DNA of 64,000 bases from DATEPR01 sp036491115 (GTDB lineage Bacteria > Actinomycetota > Actinomycetes > Mycobacteriales > Pseudonocardiaceae): the NCBI GenBank assembly GCA_036491115.1, contig DASXCQ010000020.1, positions 1-64,000 on the forward strand, read 5' to 3'. Positions 26,981-34,903 of this stretch are shown one piece after another (the stretch's first letter is position 1; every line of letters begins with the position of its first letter). The notes under the pieces were generated by a model. It saw only the letters and a program-made list of their open reading frames with translations, ran no database searches and was not told the origin of the DNA. A program made the position numbers and the translations under genes.

Positions 26981-27975
26981 TCCGATTGGCACTGGACCAG
27001 GCGACAGTGCGCGGCGTCCGGATAGCGATCAGCCCACTGTGGGAGTCGCTGTCCAGCCTCACGCTGCTCGCCCGTTGCCGTGACGATGCCCCGTACCCGT
27101 ACACGAGTTGGGCGCGCCACGCCCGTGGCGCGCTGCCCGACACGCTGCGCACGGAACTCCTGGCCCTGACGCGGGAACTCCACACTGCCTGGCTGCCGTC
27201 CTTCCGGGTGCCGATCCCCACGTCGCACTGCACGGACATCAAGGACGAGTTGTCCGGGTTACTGGAAGTGCAGGAAGCCGGACCGGCAACCACGAAGTGG
27301 CTGTCGGTCAGGAACGGGATGTGGAATCCGGTCTCCGGGGTTCGGCTGGTCCGGTTCGCCGAACTCGTCGAGGACTACTGGGGTCTGGCGGTCGAACCGT
27401 ACTGGGCGTCGATGCGCAACGCGTTGGAAGAGGAAATACTGTTCCGGGGCCGCACATTAGCGACCGAGGGAGCCGACGCCATGCTCGCCGATCTCGGCGG
27501 CCGGGTGCGCTGGGAACCACCCGCTCTCTACGCTCCCTGTCAGGTCGATCTGGACCGGCGACTGGAGAACGCGCATCTGCTGATCGTTCCCGTGCTCTTC
27601 GCGCAGGGCATACACATTCTCTCCTCGCCCAGCGACAGTGTGGCAGCGCTGTCGTACCAGGCTCGTGGGGCCGTGGTCCTCGAGGAGAACTCGGTGGCCA
27701 CCTGTGCCGGGGATGAGGCTTCGGATGGCGGCGATCGGCTGGCGATTCTCCTGGGGCGCAGCCGTGCGACGGTGATGCGGGCGCTGATCGCGCCGACCAC
27801 GACGACGGCGGTGGCCAGGGCCGTCGGCCTCGCGCCGAGCACCGTGTCCCAGCACCTGTCTGCGTTGTCGGCGGCGGGAGTGGTACGTCGCAGGCGCGCC
27901 GGCTACCGGGTGCTCTACGAACTCGACCACGCAGGCCTTGTGCTACTCCAACATGCCGATGCCCATGCGGTCTGA
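26977..27975 (+). CDS. ArsR-type regulator with DUF5937 N-terminal domain
   Basis: A 332-residue regulator. The N-terminal two thirds match the DUF5937 pattern that begins with a short strand and then ISPLWESLSSLTLL. The C-terminus is an ArsR winged helix: LLGRSRATVMRALIAPTTTTAVARAVGLAPSTVSQHLSALSAAGVV followed by RRRAGYRVLYEL, given here as the family's expected order. Such proteins are usual in actinomycetes as local repressors or activators. It is the last gene of the phosphonate run, and its stop codon overlaps the first base of the palindrome at 27975, so it may also regulate the peptide promoter just downstream. Confidence 0.8.
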   Translation: MIRLALDQATVRGVRIAISPLWESLSSLTLLARCRDDAPYPYTSWARHARGALPDTLRTELLALTRELHTAWLPSFRVPIPTSHCTDIKDELSGLLEVQEAGPATTKWLSVRNGMWNPVSGVRLVRFAELVEDYWGLAVEPYWASMRNALEEEILFRGRTLATEGADAMLADLGGRVRWEPPALYAPCQVDLDRRLENAHLLIVPVLFAQGIHILSSPSDSVAALSYQARGAVVLEENSVATCAGDEASDGGDRLAILLGRSRATVMRALIAPTTTTAVARAVGLAPSTVSQHLSALSAAGVVRRRRAGYRVLYELDHAGLVLLQHADAHAV

Positions 27976-28025
27976 TTCGGCGCGGGCCGAATGTGTCGCC
28001 GACGCGTACGGCGGGCACGTACCGT
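27975..28025 (+). promoter_or_regulatory. Palindrome plus -10-like box, promoter of the peptide gene
   Basis: ATTCGGC-GCGG-GCCGAAT at 27975-27992 is the same palindrome as at 11217. After 27 bases comes TACCGTTG (from 28020), matching TAGCGTTG at the other site after 26 bases. It lies 158 bases ahead of the 22-residue peptide's ATG. The remaining sequence to 28182 shows no gene. An activator-controlled promoter is inferred; the palindrome could alternatively act as a weak hairpin ending the upstream transcript. Confidence 0.5.
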
Positions 28026-28182
28026 TGCCCGGGCTGCGTCGCCGGGCGGATCTGGAATCGGATTGGTGGTCGGGCGGCCCATGATCGCTGGAACCGGGTC
28101 CCCGTGTTCCTGTCCTCACCGCCTCCGGACCCGCCGGCCATTCCGGCGCAGCAGAATCCCACGGCGAGGGGAGGTGAACACG

Positions 28183-28251
28183 ATGAAGAAGTACCAGAAG
28201 CCCAAGGTGTCCACGGTGGACTCACAGGTGCTGCGTCACCTCGTGGCCTGA
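28183..28251 (+). CDS. 22-residue RiPP precursor or scaffold peptide
   Basis: ATG 28183 follows GGGGAGGTG (28168-28176) by 6 bases, one of the best ribosome binding sites in the window. A hairpin terminator begins 10 bases after the stop, and a promoter-like palindrome lies upstream. The peptide begins MKKYQKPKV and ends VLRHLVA. The MKK start and Y4-x2-P7-x-V9 match the leader motif (YxxPxL) of lasso peptide precursors that PqqD-type B1 proteins bind. After that motif only 13 residues remain, with no Gly core start or threonine two before it, so it looks like a leader without a usual core. It may be a short RiPP, or a carrier on whose C-terminus (Ala22) the product is built, as in the PEARL/pearlin systems. 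It stands between the phosphonate operon and the asparagine-synthetase gene. Confidence 0.75.
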   Translation: MKKYQKPKVSTVDSQVLRHLVA

Positions 28252-28261
28252 CCATGACGAA

Positions 28262-28291
28262 GGGGGCCGCGGCGACACCAGCCCGGCCCCT
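28262..28291 (+). terminator. Hairpin directly after the peptide gene
   Basis: GGGGCCG (28263-28269) pairs with CGGCCCC (28284-28290), extended by a G-U pair, around a 14-base loop, with CTC-rich sequence behind it. It starts 10 bases after the peptide stop codon. A leaky terminator here, as in many RiPP operons, would give far more precursor mRNA than mRNA for the exporter and the asparagine-synthetase homologue downstream. Confidence 0.6.
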
Positions 28292-28323
28292 CTCATCTGG
28301 TGGTTGTTCCGCCAGCCGGCACC

Positions 28324-29592
28324 ATGGGAGTGCTCGTGGAAGTCGCTTCGAACGCGCAGGCGAACGGTTTCGGGAGACGCACTTTCGCGCTGCTCTGGGG
28401 TGGGGCGTCGGTCAGCTCGCTGGGCACGGCGGTGACCGCGGTGGCGCTGCCGCTCATAGCGGTGGTCACGCTGCACTCCTCCAGTTTCCAGGTCGGCCTG
28501 CTCAGCGCCGCTGACTACGCGGCATGGATCTTTCTCGGCCTGTCCGCCGGAGTTCTGGTGGAGCGGCTGCGTCGCCGGCCGGTGATGATCGCATGCGATC
28601 TGCTGCGTGCCGCGGTGCTCGTGTCGGTGCCGATCGCGACCGTGTGGGGACTGCTGTCCCTCGTCCAGCTCATCGTCGTGGCGCTGGTGGTCAGCATCGG
28701 CGGCATCTTCTTCGACATCTCCTTCCAGGTCTACCTACCCGGCGTGCTGAGCGCGGATCAGCTCGTGTCCGGCAACAGCAAGCTGCAGGGCGCCGCCGCC
28801 GCGGCGGAGATCGGCGGCCCCGCGCTGGGGGGTGCCTTGGTGCAGGTGCTCGGTGGGCCGGTGACGCTGATCCTCGACGTGGCCAGCTACCTGGTGTCCG
28901 CGTTGAGCTTCGGCCTCGTCCGCAACCGGGAACCGGCCGTGGAGCGGTCGGCACACCAGCCGATGCTGCCGCAGATCCGCCATGGGTTGCACGTGGTCGT
29001 CGGGGACCCGGTGCTGCGCCCGTTGATGCTGGCCGCGGCCGGTATCAACGCGGGGATCGGCGCGGTGAACGCACTGCAGGTGATCTTCCTGGTGCGCACC
29101 GTGCACGCCCCCGCCGGGCTGGTCGGCCTGCTGCTCGCGGCGGGTGGACTGGGTGGCGTGCTCGGCGCCGTGGTCGCCGGCCGGCTCGCCGGCAGGTTCG
29201 GTGACGCCAGGGCGCTGACCTGGTCGGTCCTCGTGGGTCGGGTGTTCGCACTGTTGATCCCGCTGACGGTCGCCGGTCCCGGCCTGGTGTTCTTCGTGGT
29301 GGGCGCGTTCGGCACGACCGCGAGCACGGTGCTGTTCAGCGTGCTGGCCCGCAGCTACCGGCAGCGGGTCGTGTCGACCGACCTGCTGGGCCGGGTGACC
29401 GCGACCAACCGGTTCGTGTCCTGGGGTGTCATTCCGCTGGGTGCCCTGTGTGCCGGCGGGCTCGGCGAGCTGCTCGGGGTGCGGCCCGCGCTGTGGGTGG
29501 TGTGCCTCGCGTCCCTGGCCCTGACGCCGTCGCCGATCCTGCTGTCCCCGCTGCGCGGTCGGCGAGACCTGGTCGAGGACGAACATCGCTGA
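28324..29592 (+). CDS. MFS transporter, probable exporter
   Basis: A 422-residue protein with about twelve hydrophobic helices. It opens with FGRRTFALLWGGASVSSLG and has loop 2-3 GVLVERLRRRPVMIACDLLR, which is the same subgroup as the MFS protein at 8811 (both carry TAVALPLIAVV-type helices and a GxLVERxxRRxV loop). ATG 28324 is taken as the start, but GTG 28336 has a closer GGGAG and is possible. It stands between the peptide gene and the asparagine-synthetase homologue in a likely shared transcript, so export of the peptide-derived or phosphonate product is the natural inference. Confidence 0.85.
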   Translation: MGVLVEVASNAQANGFGRRTFALLWGGASVSSLGTAVTAVALPLIAVVTLHSSSFQVGLLSAADYAAWIFLGLSAGVLVERLRRRPVMIACDLLRAAVLVSVPIATVWGLLSLVQLIVVALVVSIGGIFFDISFQVYLPGVLSADQLVSGNSKLQGAAAAAEIGGPALGGALVQVLGGPVTLILDVASYLVSALSFGLVRNREPAVERSAHQPMLPQIRHGLHVVVGDPVLRPLMLAAAGINAGIGAVNALQVIFLVRTVHAPAGLVGLLLAAGGLGGVLGAVVAGRLAGRFGDARALTWSVLVGRVFALLIPLTVAGPGLVFFVVGAFGTTASTVLFSVLARSYRQRVVSTDLLGRVTATNRFVSWGVIPLGALCAGGLGELLGVRPALWVVCLASLALTPSPILLSPLRGRRDLVEDEHR

Positions 29593-29642
29593 TTCATTGG
29601 ATCGATCCGGGCGCCGGATCATGTCACGAGTGGATGTGGCCC

Positions 29643-31820
29643 ATGTGTGGACTTGCCGGGATAGCCGCCATCGGCGGGAACCTGCCGCCCGACGCCGCGC
29701 CGTTGTTGCGCAGGATGGGCCGGGCCGTCGCCCATCGTGGCCCGGACGGTGAACGCGAGTTCCTCGACGGACCGGTCGGACTGCTGTTCCGCAGGTTGGC
29801 ACTGGTGGGGCCGGCCGACGGCGACCAGCCGCTGTTCAGCGCCGACGAGTCCGTCGTGCTGATCGCCAACGGCGAGGTCTACAACCACCACGAACTCGAG
29901 GCCGGCCTCGGACCTTGCGTGCCGTTGCGGACCAAGTCCGACTGCGAGGTGCTCGCCCACCTGTACGCCAGGGACGGCCTGCGCTTCCTGGACCGGGTCA
30001 ACGGGATGTTCGCCATCGTGCTGTGGGACCGGCCGCGTAACCGACTCGTGTTCGCGCGGGACCGCTTCGGCGTCAAGCCGCTGTACTACGCGCGTACCGG
30101 CGACGGTGTCGTGTTCGGCTCGGAGATCAAGGCGCTGTTCCAGCATCCTCGGTGCCCGCGCGAACTGGACTGGCAGCTCGCACTGGGCGATCCGACGTTC
30201 AACGTGGCACCGTTCCTCACCGAGGAGCCCGTGCACACGTACTTCCGTGGCATCGAGATCGTGCCCGCTGGTGCCATCGTGACCATCGAGCTGGCCACCG
30301 GGCACATCGAGGAACAGCGGTACTGGCGGCTGCCGACGTTCGGCGGCACGTCGGACGCCTCGGACGCCGAGCTGATTCAGGAGTACCGCCGCCTGCTGAT
30401 CGATGCCGTCGACGACTGTGCGTCGGCCGACACCGAGTTGGGAGTGTTCCTCAGCGGCGGCATTGACTCGACGGCGGTGGCCGCGCTCGCCGGACGGTCG
30501 GGCAACCCGTACACCTTCACCGTCCTCAACGGCAGCACGTTGGCCAACGGCGACGCCGAGTTCAGCCATCTGGCCGCTGCGGCGCTCGGCCTGCCCAACC
30601 ATCAGCTCGTATTCGACGCCCACCGGGTGCCCGAGGTGGACGAGTGGAAACGGCTGTTGTGGTTGCTGGAGACGCCGCTGTGCGGCCCGGAACAGTACTA
30701 CAAGTACGACCTGTACCGGCTGGCCAAGGTGATCCGGCCGGAACTGCGCGGCATGCTGCTGGGCCAGGCCAGCGACGAGTTCAACGGCGGCTACTCGGTG
30801 CAGCTCTCTCGCGATACCGACTGGGCCGGATTCGAGGCCGGACTGCGGGACCTGACCCGGCGTACCGCACTGGGCCGGCAGCCGAGACTGGCATGGTGGT
30901 GGACCGGCCAGCGACACCCGCTGCTCGCCGACGAACTGGTGTGGGACTCGGCGACGACGGCGGAACCGTACGCCGCCTTCGTGCGCCACAAGTACCGGGA
31001 CATCCAGCAGTACAACTGCTGGCACGAGGACCGGACGGCGGCCGGTAACGGAGTCGAGGCCAGAGTCCCGTTCCTGGACCACCGGGTCGTCGAACTGCTG
31101 GCCACGATCCCACCGGGTCGGCGAGCAACTCTGTTGTGGGACAAGAACATCCTCCGTGCCGCGGTCGGTGATCTGCTACCCTCCGTGATCGCCGAGCGCC
31201 CGAAGGTCTCGTTCTACCATGGTGAGGACGCCGGTTTCACCTACCGCGTCTTCACGAAGATGTTGACCCAGAACGGAAGCGCCCTCCTCGAGGAGGCACT
31301 GGCCGCCCCAGGTGCGCAGGGCGTTCTCCAGCCGGAGGCCATGCGCGCCGCGCTGAGCGGCATGCGCGACCGACCGGACTCGTTCGACATCGAGTTTCTG
31401 CTGCGATTGGTGAATCTCGGCCTGCTGGACCAGATGACCAGGCAGCCCCCGACGCTCCCGGTGGATGCTCGACGCCGGGAGCTGCCCCCTGCCGTCTCGA
31501 CAGTAGACGTCGCGGCGATGTCCGTTCGGATGTACGACAGCACAGAGCCATCGCCGGACGACCTGATCGCCCTCGGTGACCAGGTGCAGGTGGTGTATGC
31601 CCACACCGACCCGACCGTCCTGTACATCGCGGTCGACGGCCAGTTCGAGTATGTCGTCGACAGCACGGATGACCCGGACTGGCACGCGTTCCTGTGCGCC
31701 GTGGACGGCGAACGCAGCCTTGCCCAGGTACTGGCCACGGCTGCCACCAGCCTGCCCGCGGTCACGACCACCCTTCGAGATGCCGTCGATCTCGGGATCA
31801 TCGTGACCACCAGATCCTGA
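29643..31820 (+). CDS. AsnB-family amidotransferase with RRE-like C-terminal domain
   Basis: A 725-residue asparagine-synthetase homologue. Translation starts MCGLAGI, so after Met removal Cys2 is the glutaminase nucleophile; GEVYNHHELE and the glutaminase core follow. The synthetase domain has the ATP-pyrophosphatase loop LSGGIDST (Ser271-Ser276). This differs from many lasso cyclases, which lost the cysteine, so glutamine-derived ammonia transfer remains possible. The last 100 or so residues exceed the usual length (about 610). There DGERSLAQVLATAATS and TTLRDAVDLGIIV resemble the winged helix of PqqD/RRE proteins (compare DGIRTVREIGALLA in the RRE at 13155), suggesting the enzyme binds the peptide itself. 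Possible reactions are C-terminal amidation of the peptide, coupling of an amine, or ring closure. Confidence 0.8.
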   Translation: MCGLAGIAAIGGNLPPDAAPLLRRMGRAVAHRGPDGEREFLDGPVGLLFRRLALVGPADGDQPLFSADESVVLIANGEVYNHHELEAGLGPCVPLRTKSDCEVLAHLYARDGLRFLDRVNGMFAIVLWDRPRNRLVFARDRFGVKPLYYARTGDGVVFGSEIKALFQHPRCPRELDWQLALGDPTFNVAPFLTEEPVHTYFRGIEIVPAGAIVTIELATGHIEEQRYWRLPTFGGTSDASDAELIQEYRRLLIDAVDDCASADTELGVFLSGGIDSTAVAALAGRSGNPYTFTVLNGSTLANGDAEFSHLAAAALGLPNHQLVFDAHRVPEVDEWKRLLWLLETPLCGPEQYYKYDLYRLAKVIRPELRGMLLGQASDEFNGGYSVQLSRDTDWAGFEAGLRDLTRRTALGRQPRLAWWWTGQRHPLLADELVWDSATTAEPYAAFVRHKYRDIQQYNCWHEDRTAAGNGVEARVPFLDHRVVELLATIPPGRRATLLWDKNILRAAVGDLLPSVIAERPKVSFYHGEDAGFTYRVFTKMLTQNGSALLEEALAAPGAQGVLQPEAMRAALSGMRDRPDSFDIEFLLRLVNLGLLDQMTRQPPTLPVDARRRELPPAVSTVDVAAMSVRMYDSTEPSPDDLIALGDQVQVVYAHTDPTVLYIAVDGQFEYVVDSTDDPDWHAFLCAVDGERSLAQVLATAATSLPAVTTTLRDAVDLGIIVTTRS

Positions 31821-31838
31821 ACCGACGAGTCGGTTCAG
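31817..31838 (+). terminator. Terminator at the end of cluster 1
   Basis: CTGAACCGA (31817-31825) and TCGGTTCAG (31830-31838) pair perfectly over 9 bp with a 4-base loop. The left arm includes the TGA stop of the amidotransferase gene, and CGTTCTCT follows. A clear end of the transcript, and a good right boundary for the cluster. Confidence 0.7.
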
Positions 31839-32066
31839 CGTTCTCTGCGACGAGCCGGCGGGCTTGGCTGCACGCGACTGGCGATGCGAGTAGGTGGGTG
31901 TCCGGATCGGCTTACCGAGCGACTCCGAGTTGGCTGGCGTTGATGCCCGATTTGCCACCCCGGACAGACATGGGGCCGTGGTCCACCGGCGAGCGGGCAA
32001 ACCCCTCAAAGCTGGGGAATTAACACCCGCGCGGTGACAGACCATACTGATCACGCCATATCGGAC

Positions 32067-34903
32067 ATGATCTTGGGTTGGGTGGTGGCTGTGCACCGAC
32101 GCGTAGTGACCGTGCTCGTTGCCTCCGCGCTCGCTGCCGGTTCCGCCACGACGGTCGGGGTGGCCGCGCCACCGACGGACCTGTTCGTCAACAACGTCCT
32201 CGGCACGTGTTCGGACACCGGTCCGGGCACCGCGGACACGCCGTTCTGCGGTATCCAGGCAGCCGCGAACGTGGCGCTACCCGGCCAGACCGTGCACATC
32301 GCCGCCGGGCAGTACTTCGGCCAGGTCAACATCACCCGCTCCGGCACGCCGGGCAACCCGATCACGTTCGAGGGCGTGCCGCATCCGGGCACCGCCGCCG
32401 ACAGACCCCTGGTCAACGGCTGCGGCGGGCCGGGGTTCCAACTGTCCGGCGCTCACGACGTGGTCATCACCGGCATCGAGGTGACCGGCTCGGCGCCCGG
32501 CGTGGCCATCGGTGACTCGTCCGGCGTCACCCTCGTGGACGACTTCCTGAACGGGTCGGCACAACGCGGCGACGGCGTCGACATCGCAGGCCGGTCCGGC
32601 GACGTGACCGTCCGTCGCTCGCTGATCGTCGACTACCTCGGCGACGGGATCAACATCGGTTCCGGCGCCACCGGGACCACCGTCACCACCAACATCGTCA
32701 ACGGCAACAGCGGTCCGGGTGTGGCGGCCGTCGACGCGCCCGGCACGGTCGTCACGAGCAACTCGCTGGCGCGTAACTGCACAGCGGGGATCTCCCTGGT
32801 GGGCACATCGACCGATGGCACCGTCGAGAACAACGTCCTGGACAGTGACGACAACACGTCCGTGGGCAGTTCACCGTGCGCGCCGGTGCCGTTCCTGGGC
32901 GAACTGGCTGTGTCCGCCGACTCGGTCGACGGAACCACTGCCGACTACAACCTCATCGACGGTGAACCGGCGCGCCTCTACAACTGTGCGGGCACCAGCT
33001 ATGCCTCGCCGGCCGCGTTCAGCGCGGCGACCGGTCAGGGCGCCCACGACCTCAACGGGCTCCCGCAGTTCGTCGACACCACCACCGACTCGGTGGGATC
33101 CACGTCGCCCGTGATTGATTCGGCGAACTCGGACGCGCCCGGCGAACTGACCGTCGACCAGGCCGGTCACCCTCGGGTCGACGACCCGCTGCGGCCGAAC
33201 ACCGGTGTCGGCATCGCCGATCGGGGTGCGTTCGAGGTGTCGGACCCGTTCAGCCTCGGCACGCTGTCGGTGACCCCACAGAAGGGACCGACACCGCTGC
33301 CGGTCACGGCGAGCGTCACGGTGTCCAACCCGTAGTCGACGGGCGCGACGTACACGTTCGACTTCGGTGACGGCACACCACCGGTGGTCACGAAGGTGCC
33401 GACCGCGAAACACGTCTACACCACGGCAGGGAACGCGACCGTCATGGTCACCGCGGTCACCACCACTGACGTGCAGGTGTCCCGGTCCGCGGATGTCCAG
33501 GTCACCGTGCCGGGACCCCTGGTGCCCCGCTCCCACGTGTTCCAGATCGGCGCACTTTCGGTGGAGGCAGACGACACCGCGTCGACGGACAGTTGGGCGA
33601 TCACCGACTACGCGACCGACTTCGGGGACGGCACCCCGGTCCAACACGGCACCAACGGGACGACCCTGCACACCTACGCCGAACCAGGGACGTACCCGTC
33701 ACCACCACCGAGACGGACTTCGCCGGCAACATGGCCACCGTGTCGCAGCGGTTCCGGGTGGGCAGCCCATACATTGCCGTTGTCGCCCGACGCGTGCTGG
33801 ACACCAGGGACGGCACGGGCGGCGTGCCGGCCGGCCCGCTCGGCCCGCACGGCATGGTGAGCCTGCACCTCGCCGGCACCCAGGGGATCCCCGCGACCGG
33901 CGTGCGTGCGGTCGTGCTCAACGTGACCGCGGTGAACCCGACGGCGTCCGGCTCCCTCACCCTCTACCCGGATCTGACCAACCGACCGGCCGTGTCCAAC
34001 CTCAACGACGTGGCAGGCCGGACCGTGTCGAACCTGGTCACCGTGCCCGTCGGCGCGAACGGCGCCGTCGACTTCTTCAACGACACGGGCACCGTGTACG
34101 TCGTCGCCGACCTGGAGGGCTACTACGTCGACGGACCGGCGTTCCACGGTGGCGGGTTCCTGACCTCCCTCACACCGCAGCGCCTGCTGGACACCCGCGA
34201 CGTCAACGGCGTCACACAGGGCGCTCCCGTCGGCCCCGGCGGCGTCGTGCAGGTGCCGGTGGGCCAGGTGGACCACCCCCAGGCGCCGCTGCAGGCCGTG
34301 GTCCTGCACATCACGGCCACCGATACGACCGCCACCAGCTTCCTGACCGTGTATCAGGACGGCACGACCCGGCCGAGTACCGCCGATCTCACCGTCACGC
34401 CGGGCCACACCACATCGAACTTGGTGATCGTTCCCGCGACCAGCGGGACCGTGGACATCTTCAACGACACCGGTTCGGTGCACGTCATCGTCGACGTCGA
34501 GGCCTACTACACGCAGCCGATCGTGTTTCAGCCGGACCTGGGCGGCAGCCCGTTCACTCCCACCCCGCCCACCCGCCTGCTGGACACCCGAACCGGCACC
34601 GGCGGTCACCGCAGCGCGCTCGGTCCGGGCGGGGTCGCCGTCCTGACGGCCACGGGCGTACCGGACGATGCGACATCGGTCCTCCTCAACGTGACCGCCG
34701 TGGCGCCGACCGAGTCCACCTTCGTCACGGTCTACCCGGGCGGTATCGCCAGGCTGGCGACGTCCGCCCTGGACGCGGATGCCGGCCAGACCGTGTCGAA
34801 TCTCGTGGTGGTCCCGATCGGCCCGCAAGGCAAGATCGACTTCGCCAATGACCGCGGACGGATCAACCTGATCGCTGACTTGGAGGGCTACTTCACCGGC
34901 TGA
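32067..34903 (+). pseudogene. Secreted surface protein with beta-helix, PKD and LDTR repeats; nonsense codon and frameshift
   Basis: A signal peptide (HRRVVTVLVASALAAG, then TTVGVAAPP) leads into a right-handed parallel beta-helix region to about 33240. Two PKD-like domains follow (FDFGDGTPP near 33360, DFGDGTPVQ near 33620), then three repeats of about 125 residues, each with a (V/L)LDTR start and a VLN/HVTAV-type, SNLV and EGYY/EAYY core (33790-34903). The frame is interrupted by TAG at 33333-33335, between VSNP and STGATYTFDF, most simply a TGG-to-TAG change. It shifts at about 33698, where one base is missing from a CCGGTC-like codon pair before ACCACCACCGAG. The product would be an extracellular or wall-bound adhesin-like protein. 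It lies just past the cluster 1 terminator and is probably unrelated to it. Confidence 0.65.

Noticed and set aside
28183..31820. Classical lasso peptide cluster
   Set aside because: A B1-like RRE and a cyclase-like AsnB homologue exist, but no B2 transglutaminase-like protease is encoded and the peptide has no recognisable core.
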